From Saprospiraceae bacterium UBA2365 (GTDB lineage Bacteria; Bacteroidota; Bacteroidia; Chitinophagales; Saprospiraceae), in assembly GCA_002344345.1 (NCBI GenBank), contig DDTL01000048.1, forward strand, positions 1-35,528: a DNA stretch of 35,528 bases. Reading direction: 5' to 3'. The notes beneath the pieces are model-generated. The model was not told where the DNA came from. It did not search any database and saw only the letters and a list, made by a program, of their open reading frames with translations. The position numbers and the translations under genes are program-made. Positions 1 to 7,872 of the stretch are shown here, piece after piece. Positions within the stretch are counted from its first letter, which is position 1, and every line of letters begins with the position of its first letter.

Positions 1-30
1 ACAATCGCCTTAATGAAACTTGATATTTTG

Positions 31-56
31 GTCCTTTTTTATCAGGAAAAAAGGAC
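31..56. terminator. Perfect 10-bp hairpin, T/A-flanked (terminator-like)
   Basis: The arms gtcctttttt (31-40) and aaaaaaggac (47-56) are perfectly complementary around the loop atcagg. The T-run in one arm and A-run in the other make it look like a bidirectional intrinsic terminator, although no T-tract follows the stem. A very similar core recurs at 12597-12620. Confidence 0.45.
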
Positions 57-178
57 GAAATCCAAAAAAACCATGCCTGAAAATTTCAAATTTTTATCTG
101 GAAACTCACATCAAATAATTAAATTGTTTTTTTTACCTAAATTGAATTATATAGCGCCTAATTTTCTTTATATTAAAT

Positions 179-348
179 CTTGAGTCTGCTCCGAAAAGTC
201 TTTGCCCCTGAATTACACTAAGATAGGACTTTTAATTTGTTGGTTTTCAATCATTTCCCATTAGTCTTGTGCTGACCTTCAGCGTCAGTAGGTTGGGGCA
301 AAAAACGATTGAAAATCAACAAATTTGACTTTTCGGAGCAGACTCAAG
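179..348 (+). repeat. Terminal-inverted-repeat element, copy 1 (MITE-like)
   Basis: The ends form a perfect 22-bp inverted repeat (179-200 against 327-348) with core GAGTCTGCTCCGAAAAGTC. Inside lie further complementary arms: TTTGCCCC (201-208) with GGGGCAAA (about 296-303), and AATTTGTTGGTTTTCAATC (about 234-252) with a near-exact complement at about 308-326. The same sequence recurs at 7677-7866 and 12648-12837 in the same orientation. This copy is about 20 bp shorter than the other two because its left internal segment lacks the stretch between the TTTGCCCC arm and the AATTTGTTG arm. No coding region lies inside, so it is a non-autonomous mobile element or a structured repeat. Confidence 0.85.
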
Positions 349-473
349 TTTTATCATATTAAAAAGGGCAAAACTCAGGACAAAGCATCCCGCGTTTTCT
401 TCCTGGTTTATTTAGGATCAATCTAAAATGCATTGAATCCACAGTAATTTTTTAAGATAAAAGCCATATTCTG

Positions 474-481
474 TATATTTG
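474..481 (+). promoter_or_regulatory. Candidate -7 element (TATATTTG) for the AOR gene
   Basis: TATATTTG matches the Bacteroidota -7 consensus TAnnTTTG. Transcription would start near 488, leaving a leader of about 38 nt before the ATG at 526. No good TTG -33 element is seen at the usual spacing, so this is only a candidate. Confidence 0.4.
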
Positions 482-525
482 CAGGGTATCATTTTGAATC
501 TTTGTTTTATCACATTAAATAAATT

Positions 526-2694
526 ATGGAACTGACAAACGAGCTTTCTGAATTGATTTCAAAACAGAAATTATTGAAATCCTGGAGCTATATTTGGCAT
601 CCGGTTGAAAGAGGATACAATAACCGTACTTTATACATCAATGTAGGTGATTTTAATATCAAAGAGAAGGAAGTCACTCAACTGATGAAGGATAAATTCA
701 TTGGAGGAAAGGGCTTTGGGTTAAAGCTGCTGTGGGATGCCACAAAACCGGATACAAAATGGGATGATCCGGAAAATGAGGTCATCATTTCTCCCGGTCC
801 TGTTGGTGGTATCTCTCAATATTCAGGGGCCGGAAAATCCTTACTGGTATCCATTTCTCCCCAGACAGATTCCATCATGGACTCCAATGTTGGAGGATAT
901 TTCGGGCCTTTCATGAAGTTCGCTGGTTTTGATGCGCTCGAATTGCAGGGTAAGGCTGACCAGGATGTGATCATATACATCGATGGGGTGAACCATAAAA
1001 TTGAAATTTATGATGATCCCGGATTTTCCAGTGATTCCCATCTTTTAGCAGATGAACTCACCCTTCAATTTGCCAAAGACAGCAAAGAAGCCAAAAATAT
1101 CGGCGTCGTATCCACAGGCGCAGCTGCAGAGCATTCATTGATCGGTATGGTCAATTTTTCTTTCTGGGACAATAAAAGAAAAGCCGCAAGGTTGAAACAA
1201 GCAGGAAGAGGTGGAATTGGTACAGTGATGAGAAATAAAAGGATCAAAGCCATTGTGGCTAAGATCCCTGATATGCAAAGCAACCTGAACAATGTGGCGG
1301 ATCTGGATTCCATACTTGAAAGAGGAAAAAAGTATGCCAAAACCATGAAGGACTATGATGATAAACAAAATCAGATGCGCCGTAAAGGTACTGCCAACAT
1401 CGTCAATGTAATGGCTGATTATGACCTGCTTCCTACACACAATTTCAAGTTCGGAAGCCACATGGATGCTTTTAAGATCCATAGTGACCTTCTCAGGGAC
1501 AAATACTTCACTCAGAATGTCAACGATGCCTGCTGGTATGGTTGCGCGATGATGTGTTCCAAAGGTGCAGATAATTTTGAATTGAAAACGGGCCCGTATA
1601 AAGGGGACAAAGTCACTGTGGATGGACCTGAATATGAAACGGCTGCCGGTCTGGGATCCAATATGGGTATTTTTGATTATGATGCCATCATCGAGGCCAA
1701 TTTTTACTGTGATACTTACGGTATTTGCACGATAACCTGGGGAACGATCGTCGGTTTTCTCATGGATTGTTATGAGAACGGGATCATAAATAAAGAGATC
1801 ACCGGCGGTTTGGAACTGAAGTTTGGAAATGCAGAGGATGCTTTGGAATTATTGCACCAATTGGCAAGAGGAGAAGGATTCGGAAAAATTGCAGGTTTGG
1901 GCGTTCGCAAATTAAAAAAGCTGTTTGTAGAGAAATATGGTGCCGACGAACAATTCCTCAATGACATTGGTATGGAAAACAAAGGACTGGAGTATTCCCA
2001 ATACGTTTCCAAAGAATCCTTGGCACAGCAGGGTGGATATGCGATGACCAACAAAGGGCCGCAGCACGACGAAGCATGGCTGATCTTCATGGATATGGTC
2101 AACAATCAGATACCGACATTTGAAGATAAAGCCGAAGCGCTTCATTATTTCCCGATGTTCAGAACCTGGTTTGGGTTGATGGGATTGTGTAAAATTGTCT
2201 GGAATGATATTACACCCCCCGATAATAAATTTACGGCCGAACCACATAAAATACCCGAACATGTGGATAATTATGTCACTGTTTTTAACGGTGTTACCGG
2301 TTTAAAGATAGATAAACATGAATTGATCCGACAGTCAGAAAGGGTATATAATTTCCAGAGAATTTTCAATATTCGCCGTGGTTTTGGACTGAGGAAACAC
2401 GATGCACAACCTTATCGCGCGGCAGGTCCGGTGACAGTTGAGGAATATGAATCAAGAGCAGAAAAATACGATCAGCAATTAAAGGATAAGCTCAATATCG
2501 ATGCAAATGGCAAACCAACCATTGAAAAAGTGGCCATCATGCGCAAATTCAGAGAAGATCAGTATGAAAAATTGCTGGATGCCGTATATGAAAGAAGAGG
2601 TTGGACAAAAAACGGTGTTCCAAAGGTGGAACATTTGAAAAACATCGGTATGGATTTACCTGAATTGTTGGAAATTGTTGGGCCATTGCAATGA
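526..2694 (+). CDS. aor: Aldehyde:ferredoxin oxidoreductase family protein (tungsto/molybdopterin enzyme)
   Basis: The AOR family oxidises aldehydes (or related substrates) to acids using a bis-pterin tungsten or molybdenum cofactor plus one 4Fe-4S cluster, passing electrons to ferredoxin or a partner subunit. Visible hallmarks are the N-terminal FIGGKGFGLKLLWD segment (about residues 58-71), the SPGPVGG segment near residue 90, AGRGGIGTVMRNKRIKAI at 226-243, and the cluster cysteines C336, C340, C344 and C555. The first three are spaced CX3CX3C rather than the CX2CX3C of Pyrococcus AOR. At 722 residues it is longer than the classical ~600-residue enzymes, mainly through an N-terminal extension and a C-terminal helical tail. 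No signal peptide is seen, so it is probably cytoplasmic. It is followed after 37 bp by a ThiF-like gene and then a ThiS-like gene, suggesting a linked cofactor-sulfur supply. No ferredoxin-type subunit gene is adjacent. The substrate cannot be told from sequence. Confidence 0.9.
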   Translation: MELTNELSELISKQKLLKSWSYIWHPVERGYNNRTLYINVGDFNIKEKEVTQLMKDKFIGGKGFGLKLLWDATKPDTKWDDPENEVIISPGPVGGISQYSGAGKSLLVSISPQTDSIMDSNVGGYFGPFMKFAGFDALELQGKADQDVIIYIDGVNHKIEIYDDPGFSSDSHLLADELTLQFAKDSKEAKNIGVVSTGAAAEHSLIGMVNFSFWDNKRKAARLKQAGRGGIGTVMRNKRIKAIVAKIPDMQSNLNNVADLDSILERGKKYAKTMKDYDDKQNQMRRKGTANIVNVMADYDLLPTHNFKFGSHMDAFKIHSDLLRDKYFTQNVNDACWYGCAMMCSKGADNFELKTGPYKGDKVTVDGPEYETAAGLGSNMGIFDYDAIIEANFYCDTYGICTITWGTIVGFLMDCYENGIINKEITGGLELKFGNAEDALELLHQLARGEGFGKIAGLGVRKLKKLFVEKYGADEQFLNDIGMENKGLEYSQYVSKESLAQQGGYAMTNKGPQHDEAWLIFMDMVNNQIPTFEDKAEALHYFPMFRTWFGLMGLCKIVWNDITPPDNKFTAEPHKIPEHVDNYVTVFNGVTGLKIDKHELIRQSERVYNFQRIFNIRRGFGLRKHDAQPYRAAGPVTVEEYESRAEKYDQQLKDKLNIDANGKPTIEKVAIMRKFREDQYEKLLDAVYERRGWTKNGVPKVEHLKNIGMDLPELLEIVGPLQ

Positions 2695-2731
2695 TTATTT
2701 CAGGATTAAAGTCATATAAACCAATTATTTA

Positions 2732-3331
2732 ATGAACTTTGAGCAAATCAGGGGTATTTTAAAAACTAAAAAAGTCGGCATCGCAGGGTGCGGTGGACTT
2801 GGATCGAATTGTGCTGTGGCTCTGGCGAGAGTAGGGTTGGGAACATTGGTGATTGCTGACTTTGATGTGGTTGAAAAATCCAATCTGAACCGCCAGTATT
2901 ATTTTGTCGATCAGATAGGAATGCCAAAAACTGCCTGCCTAAAAGAAAATATAGCAAGGATCAACCCGGAAGTGATAGTAGAAGCACACCAAACTACACT
3001 GACCGGAGAGAATATTCCCCTCATTTATAGCGATTGCGATATCCTGGTCGAGGCATTCGATCGATCCGATATGAAGGAAATGATTTTGAAAACTTTCACA
3101 CATTTATTTCCCCAAAAACACCTGATCATGGGCATTGGAATGGCTGGATGGGGTAAAAACAACCAGTTACAACAAAATCAGTACAATAAATTGGTTGTTT
3201 GCGGAGACCAATTGACCGAAATAGGGGAGAACAGACCACCGTTAGCGCCCCGGGTTGGAGTGGTCGCCAATATGCAGGCAAATGTTGTCATGGAACTTTT
3301 GTTAGGGGAAATGGACGATTTAGTGTTATAA
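2732..3331 (+). CDS. thiF: ThiF-like E1 adenylyltransferase (short ThiF family)
   Basis: An E1-like enzyme that would adenylate the C-terminal GG of a ubiquitin-fold sulfur carrier. The ATP-binding glycine motif is GCGGLG at residues 19-24, the acidic DFDVVE at 43-48 and the NLNRQ signature at 51-55. Cys157 (VVCGD), in the region before the conserved LAPRVG...QAN segment (171-183), is the only obvious catalytic-cysteine candidate. At 199 residues it is shorter than MoeB/ThiF of E. coli and lacks their paired CXXC zinc motifs, which fits the short 'family 2' ThiF type. It starts 37 bp after the AOR stop and is probably cotranscribed with it. Its natural partner is the ThiS-like protein at 3749. 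Whether the pair serves thiamine synthesis or the AOR cofactor is inference; no other thiamine gene is in the window. Confidence 0.88.
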   Translation: MNFEQIRGILKTKKVGIAGCGGLGSNCAVALARVGLGTLVIADFDVVEKSNLNRQYYFVDQIGMPKTACLKENIARINPEVIVEAHQTTLTGENIPLIYSDCDILVEAFDRSDMKEMILKTFTHLFPQKHLIMGIGMAGWGKNNQLQQNQYNKLVVCGDQLTEIGENRPPLAPRVGVVANMQANVVMELLLGEMDDLVL

Positions 3332-3426
3332 ATCGTACTTATTTAGTGTCTTAAAAATTGAATTCGTGTATTTTTTGGCAGAATTTTAAAGAAATTTGAT
3401 GTAGAATTAAAGCCTCACTGAATATC

Positions 3427-3499
3427 GAACAAGGATTAACGATTTTAGATTTTAGAATAGAAATACAGATCTGAAATCGTTAATCGGAGTTCCTTGTTC
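3427..3499. repeat. Imperfect inverted repeat
   Basis: The left arm GAACAAGGATTAACGATTTT (3427-3446) faces AAATCGTTAATC...CCTTGTTC (3474-3499). The arms are complementary except for a short insertion (about six bases, GGAGTT) in the right arm. The middle holds the palindrome CAGATCTG (3466-3473). This would fold into a long hairpin. It may act as a terminator after thiF or be a degenerate palindromic repeat. Confidence 0.6.
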
Positions 3500-3675
3500 T
3501 TAAATCAATTTCTTTTTTGGTTCTGGCTCGTCCAGCTTAGGTGGTTAGCAATTAGTTTGATAGCTTGGTATTTTCTTGGAATTAAGCGGGTACATTGAGA
3601 AAAAGACACGTGATTTGTTCCGGAATCAGAGGTTTTAACCCTTGGTATAAATCATTAGCTAAAAGACTTAAGACT

Positions 3676-3718
3676 AAAAGACTATTGAGCTAAACAAAAA
3701 GACTACTGAGCTAAACAA
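3676..3718 (+). repeat. Two tandem 22-bp near-identical direct repeats
   Basis: AAAAGACTATTGAGCTAAAC at 3676-3695 and AAAAGACTACTGAGCTAAAC at 3697-3716 differ at one base and have a period of 21 bp. A degenerate related unit (TAAAAGACTTAAGACT) precedes them at about 3660-3675. It lies 30 bp ahead of the ThiS-like start. Confidence 0.7.
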
Positions 3719-3748
3719 TTACTATAAATCAATAATTAAATAAACCAA

Positions 3749-3952
3749 ATGATACTGAATCTGAATAACCGGGAAGAGTTTTTTGAATCTGACTCTTTAA
3801 ATGTCAGTGAATTGATGATTATCAAAAAGTTTAGTTATCCGAAGATCATTGTCAAGGTGAATGACCATTTGATCGAAAAGGAAGATTTTCACTCAACTTA
3901 TATTAAAGATGGTGATAAAGTAGTCATTTTACATCTATTGGCTGGCGGATAG
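3749..3952 (+). CDS. thiS: ThiS/MoaD-like sulfur carrier protein
   Basis: A 67-residue beta-grasp protein that matches the ThiS pattern: an N-terminal strand with a Leu/Asn-rich start, the central IIVKVNDHLIEKEDF segment (residues 33-47), then IKDGDKVVILHLLAGG at the C terminus (52-67). The terminal GG is the site that E1 enzymes adenylate and that is then turned into a thiocarboxylate. The probable activating enzyme is the ThiF-like protein 417 bp upstream. In thiamine synthesis this carrier gives sulfur to the thiazole, and related MoaD proteins give the dithiolene sulfurs of molybdopterin. Its position behind an AOR gene makes cofactor sulfuration a reasonable inference, but thiazole synthesis stays possible. 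Confidence 0.88.
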   Translation: MILNLNNREEFFESDSLNVSELMIIKKFSYPKIIVKVNDHLIEKEDFHSTYIKDGDKVVILHLLAGG

Positions 3953-4042
3953 GTTCAGATACCATTCCACTTGCGCTTTCTGATCCTTCATTCAGGAAAG
4001 CCTGAGCTACGCATCATTTTTATCTACTTATTCAGTCCCAAA

Positions 4043-4071
4043 TTGTTTCAGTTTCATTGAAATTGAAACAA
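4043..4071. terminator. 13-bp hairpin after thiS
   Basis: The arms TTGTTTCAGTTTC and GAAATTGAAACAA pair over 13 positions with one G-U, around a 3-nt loop. No T-tract follows, so it may stabilise the 3' end or take part in termination with the stronger hairpin 45 bp downstream. Confidence 0.45.
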
Positions 4072-4115
4072 ACTTTATGACTAAAGCGGAAATCATATAT
4101 CTTATTACAAAAAAA

Positions 4116-4142
4116 GCCTGTCAAATCCTGACAGGCTTTTTT
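4116..4142. terminator. Bidirectional intrinsic terminator
   Basis: GCCTGTCA (4116-4123) and TGACAGGC (4129-4136) form a perfect 8-bp stem with loop AATCC, preceded by an A-run and followed by TTTTTT. It lies between the convergent thiS (+) and TPR (-) genes and can serve both. Confidence 0.85.
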
Positions 4143-4163
4143 ATATATGCTTCAATTCAAAGT

Positions 4164-4841
4164 TTATTCTAAAGGTAAATACTTTTCTACTTCACCAGCA
4201 AATGTTGAATTCGGATAATCATCCACCATCCTTTGAAAAACTTTAACTGCTTTTTCCTGTTCATTGGTTGCCCTGTACAACAACCCCAATTTCTTTAAAT
4301 AATAAGGAGTCAGAAAGTCATTGTCTTCAGCTGCAACAGCTTTTTCGTAGGCACTTTTTGCCTTATCCATGTTTTCCATTTCTGAATAAGCATCACCCAA
4401 AGCACCGTTTTTCAGGATCGGAGTAATGGCACCTTTAGGTTTGAAATCTTCCAGATATGATGCCGCTGCTTCAAATTTCCCAAGATTCAGATAACAGATA
4501 CCGGCATAATAATTCGCAAGGTTACCTGCTTTAGTCCTTTTATAATCATCAGCGATATCGATGAATCCTTTATATCCTTCCCCCGGATTGTCCAGAGCCA
4601 ATGCAAATGAATCCTTCTCAAATTGCATTTGGGCTTTGAACAATTCCTGCATTGCTTCCTTTTCTCTGGGTTCCTGATACAAGTACTTATAAACGAAGAA
4701 TAACCCGACGAACAGCAATATACCGCCAAGCACCCCAACTATATAATTCTGATACTTTTCAAAGAAGTTCTGTGTAGATTCTTTTACACTCAAAAGGTTG
4801 AATAATACATCCTTTTCCTGTTTTTCCGTATTTTTTGCCAT
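4164..4841 (-). CDS. Membrane-anchored tetratricopeptide repeat protein
   Basis: A 225-residue protein with a short charged N terminus, one membrane helix at about residues 33-52 (IVGVLGGILLFVGLFFVYKYL) and a C-terminal domain of TPR-like helical hairpins (for example AGNLANYYAGICYLNLGKFEAAASYLEDF and NEQEKAVKVFQRMVDDYP). The architecture resembles YfgM-type ancillary proteins, in which one helix anchors a periplasmic TPR domain that helps at the secretion pore, but sequence alone does not prove that role. Start ATG at 4841 fits a short leader from the -7 element at 4875-4882. It is separated by 115 bp from the upstream metalloprotease gene and probably has its own promoter. Confidence 0.82.
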   Translation of the reverse strand: MAKNTEKQEKDVLFNLLSVKESTQNFFEKYQNYIVGVLGGILLFVGLFFVYKYLYQEPREKEAMQELFKAQMQFEKDSFALALDNPGEGYKGFIDIADDYKRTKAGNLANYYAGICYLNLGKFEAAASYLEDFKPKGAITPILKNGALGDAYSEMENMDKAKSAYEKAVAAEDNDFLTPYYLKKLGLLYRATNEQEKAVKVFQRMVDDYPNSTFAGEVEKYLPLE

Positions 4842-4874
4842 AAATAATAACTACATAATTTTCAAAAAGAAGCG

Positions 4875-4909
4875 CAAAAGTAACTATTTTTTACTAAATA
4901 CATAATCAA
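4875..4909 (-). promoter_or_regulatory. Candidate promoter of the TPR gene
   Basis: On the minus strand TACTTTTG (complement of 4875-4882) matches TAnnTTTG. A TTG (complement of 4907-4909) lies 24 nt upstream, slightly longer than the usual spacing. The predicted start near 4868 gives a leader of about 27 nt. Confidence 0.45.
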
Positions 4910-4956
4910 CTTACATAATGTTTAATTAAAAATACTTTTATATATGAATTTTATCC

Positions 4957-7419
4957 TCAATTTATTTTAATTATACCTGAAATTCCATCAGTGTAAAGTG
5001 ATCCGGTATTTTTCACACTCGTGCTTTCTCCCGAAAAAGTGTCTTCGATCCGGGTGTTTTTCAGGATCAGTTGGCCTTCATTCAAGATCACCGGCGTTTC
5101 GGGATCACTCTTTCCCCTGATCTGTATTCCTTCAAGAAGTAACTGAGCTTGAGGCATAATATGAAACAGCGTTGAAATCTGTTCACTGTTAATGATATAG
5201 GCATTTGACTGACCAAGAATGGTAATTGATTTATCAATCAAAACGGGTCCTGTTTCAATCAATATGGTATCTCCGATCAAAAAAGGATGCATCCATATAG
5301 TATCTCCTGGTTCAGCACAAGCTATGGCTGATTTCAAGGTGTTCGGACCTTCATCATCTGTACTGGTAACCACATTGCAATGGTGCTTACAATGAACTGT
5401 AGCTATCCAGCCGTTCTTTGTAACACTGGCATCAGATATAAAATCCACATGTAAACAACCATTGACAGTAGTCGAAATTACATCCTGTACGGGACCGTAA
5501 CCACAATAGCTGCTAATTAATTCACTTTCATCAAGCCCGTTATAAAATTTTATTTGATCAGCAATACAATTTTGTTCCAATTCTATATCTACCATATCGA
5601 AACTCAGGCTGACCTTGTCAAAATAAGCAGGTGGACAAAATGTCCTTTCTTTGTTTTCAGAGTTTTTGTAATCTCCGTTTAAACCTCCCGAGTCCAAAAA
5701 CTGGTATCCGCAAACTGAACAATTACTGGTTCCGGTATAAAGCAAACCATCAGGTGGGTTAATGCCCTGATAAAATATTTCCACACCGAAGGCATCTTTT
5801 ATTCTGAATGATACTTCTTCATCCCATGCTCCGCCTGTATAAAAAATTTCGAGATCTTGTCCTGATGAGACCGTAAAATCAAAGTTTGCTTCCATCCCAT
5901 TGTTCAGCGTGAAAATTCCGGAACTTTGACCATCCAGTTTAATTTCAACCACAGCTCCGTTCCATCCATCTCCATAACTGTCTTCCAATTCCAATTGGTA
6001 ACTGCAGGAACTGCATAAGGGATCAGATCCATTCAATATTTCCACCGGAATTTCCTGAATGTACGTTTCGCTGGTACCTAAATAATTAGTTACGGTTAAT
6101 TGTATGTTCAGAATACCTGAACTTTTAACCTGAATTACAGGGTTTTCAGCATTGGAACTTTCAGGAATGACGCCGCAACCGGCAAATGTCCATGTCCGGT
6201 TTTCTGCCGGACCGGTCGAGGTATCGAATAAGTGAATAAAAGGTAAATTGGGGCATAATTGAGCATTTACAGGTTCATGTTCGAAAGAAGCAACCGGGAA
6301 TTGCGGTGTAATGCATTTAATTGGTGTATCATGATTAAAACCTGCATTCAGTGCGCTGGCATGCATGACTTCAGCTTGTCCGCCTGTGAACATATACATA
6401 CATCCGTCTGAAGCATATGACATGTAATTCATATACATATCTTTTGAATCGCAGGTAGAAGGCAGATCAGAACAACTGCTGTGTTGGCAGGAAGTATAAG
6501 CTGAATAACTGCTGGTCATATTCGGAGTATCTTCTATACCATCCTGATAACCACTGCAGAATGCATTGTCACCCCAAATGTGGAATAAGCCCAGGTAATG
6601 ACCTGTTTCATGGACGAGTGTATTGCCTTCGTTGTAAATTCCACCACAGGAATTACTGCTGTTCATACCTTCACAACCCAGATTTCCTGTGCCAAAAGCA
6701 CAGGCATCGATCACCACACCTTCTCCGTTGAACATACCAGGAATGCCTGAGGATTCTCCCAATAATCCTCCGGCTAAGTCAGTTATAAAAACGTTCAGAT
6801 ATCCGGACCAGTTTTCATCGATAGGCACATGTTCCGATCCCGGACTGATTTCTTCAAAATCTATTTGTCCGAATGTAACGGCATAATTCCCCGGTGTCAG
6901 ACCATATCCATAAGGATGATCATATTTCGCAAGACAAAAGCTGATACAGCTCTCTCCGATAGTGGGACTACCGGGAAAGCACGCCTGCAAGTCATCAAAA
7001 GCGCTGTTTTGAGGATCATTTCCATTGATCTCGGCATTCAGCGCAGAAAGTTGGTCTAAAACCAATTCAATGGCACATGCTTCCTGGCCGGGAGGAACAA
7101 TCCCGACATCAAAATGAACGGCCACCGGAATGATCACCGGGCCTTGCTGACAGCCTGGATTCCGGGCGTGAGAAAGCCTGCTGAGAGACAAAACGTGTTT
7201 TCTGTGATAATGGGCATAAGCCTGATCTGCTTCAATTCGTTTAGTAACTGTCAGGCTGGTGGTTAAGCAACGTTCATTATGCTGAGCAAAATTGTCGATA
7301 CTGAAAGTGAAAATAGAAAAAAGAATTTGTAATAATATGAAAATATGCCTCACCGGGTACGTTTTTTGAATGTTCACCTCAAAAATAATGCCGGGTAAGA
7401 ATGGAGCGTTCGATAACAT
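4957..7419 (-). CDS. Secreted M43-type (cytophagalysin/pappalysin) metalloprotease
   Basis: A zinc endopeptidase with the extended motif HETGHYLGLFH (residues 270-280 of the long reading frame) and a Met-turn MNYMSYASDGCMYMF about 60 residues later, the pattern of family M43. Downstream come a PKD-like segment (VASFEHEPVNAQLCPNLPFIHLFD), a short Cys-flanked beta domain with YGDGWNGA, a CUB-like domain (FLDSGGLNGDY), and a C-terminal segment reading NTLKSAIACAEPGDTIW, typical of the start of right-handed beta-helix regions. The signal peptide is the stretch MRHIFILLQILFSIFTFS if translation begins at the GTG at 7353. The ATG at 7419 adds 22 polar residues before it, so the GTG start is quite possible. 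No recognisable T9SS sorting domain is visible at the end, so surface retention or a T9SS route is uncertain. Confidence 0.85.
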   Translation of the reverse strand: MLSNAPFLPGIIFEVNIQKTYPVRHIFILLQILFSIFTFSIDNFAQHNERCLTTSLTVTKRIEADQAYAHYHRKHVLSLSRLSHARNPGCQQGPVIIPVAVHFDVGIVPPGQEACAIELVLDQLSALNAEINGNDPQNSAFDDLQACFPGSPTIGESCISFCLAKYDHPYGYGLTPGNYAVTFGQIDFEEISPGSEHVPIDENWSGYLNVFITDLAGGLLGESSGIPGMFNGEGVVIDACAFGTGNLGCEGMNSSNSCGGIYNEGNTLVHETGHYLGLFHIWGDNAFCSGYQDGIEDTPNMTSSYSAYTSCQHSSCSDLPSTCDSKDMYMNYMSYASDGCMYMFTGGQAEVMHASALNAGFNHDTPIKCITPQFPVASFEHEPVNAQLCPNLPFIHLFDTSTGPAENRTWTFAGCGVIPESSNAENPVIQVKSSGILNIQLTVTNYLGTSETYIQEIPVEILNGSDPLCSSCSYQLELEDSYGDGWNGAVVEIKLDGQSSGIFTLNNGMEANFDFTVSSGQDLEIFYTGGAWDEEVSFRIKDAFGVEIFYQGINPPDGLLYTGTSNCSVCGYQFLDSGGLNGDYKNSENKERTFCPPAYFDKVSLSFDMVDIELEQNCIADQIKFYNGLDESELISSYCGYGPVQDVISTTVNGCLHVDFISDASVTKNGWIATVHCKHHCNVVTSTDDEGPNTLKSAIACAEPGDTIWMHPFLIGDTILIETGPVLIDKSITILGQSNAYIINSEQISTLFHIMPQAQLLLEGIQIRGKSDPETPVILNEGQLILKNTRIEDTFSGESTSVKNTGSLYTDGISGIIKIN

Positions 7420-7872
7420 TGTGAAATCAGAATATTATAATTTCATTGAAGTACTCCGGTGATGGGGATTATCCTAATAATGTATCGATATGCATGAATA
7501 TGACAGTCAGTTGATTGTCAGTTTAATGAGAACTTAAATAATTCGTGAAGGAATTTTTTAGGGAAATGTTTATGTTGATTGATTGCCGGGATGAGCATAT
7601 ACACGAACCCTATTCAAGCCAATAACCAATGAAGTGGTTAAATTACCTCAGTTTGAATTCCTGCTGATATTAATTTTAGTCTGCTCCGAAAAATCTTTGT
7701 CCCCAAAATCCTCACCTGTGTTTTCAGCTAGTCAGGCCCAAAAGGGGGCTTTTAATTTGTTGATTTTCAATCGTTTCCCTTTAGTCTTATGTTGATGATT
7801 GATGTCAGTTGGTTGGGGCAAAAAAACGATTGAAAATCAACAAATTGGATTTTTTGGAGTAGACACAGTTTT
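7420..7872. other. Intergenic region between protease and sirtuin
   Basis: No coding region is supported. 7677-7866 is the second copy of the terminal-inverted-repeat element. 7420-7676 shows no clear promoter, hairpin or gene. Confidence 0.6.
7677..7866 (+). repeat. Terminal-inverted-repeat element, copy 2 (MITE-like)
   Basis: A diverged copy of the element at 179-348. The left end TAGTCTGCTCCGAAAAATC (7677-7695) faces GATTTTTTGGAGTAGACAC (7848-7866), with several mismatches. The internal arms AATTTGTTGATTTTCAATCG (about 7754-7773) and CGATTGAAAATCAACAAATT (about 7827-7846) are a perfect inverted repeat. It ends 6 bp from the sirtuin stop codon, so it may form the 3' end of that transcript. 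Confidence 0.8.

Larger units (their letters stand above)
1..525. other. Non-coding leader region of the window
   Basis: No convincing coding region is visible. It holds a strong hairpin at 31-56 that probably ends transcription of a gene outside the window, the first copy of a terminal-inverted-repeat element at 179-348, and a candidate -7 promoter element at 474-481 ahead of the AOR gene. Between 349 and 473 I see nothing else. Confidence 0.7.
3332..3748. other. 417-bp gap between thiF and thiS holding repeats
   Basis: No gene is seen. The gap carries an imperfect inverted repeat (3427-3499) and a 21-bp-period direct repeat (3676-3718). No good promoter for thiS was found. The gap is unusually long for genes that look functionally linked, so it may contain inserted repeat material. 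Confidence 0.6.

Noticed and set aside
3676..3718. CRISPR array
   Set aside because: Only two directly abutting units with a 21-bp period and no spacers; no cas genes in the window.
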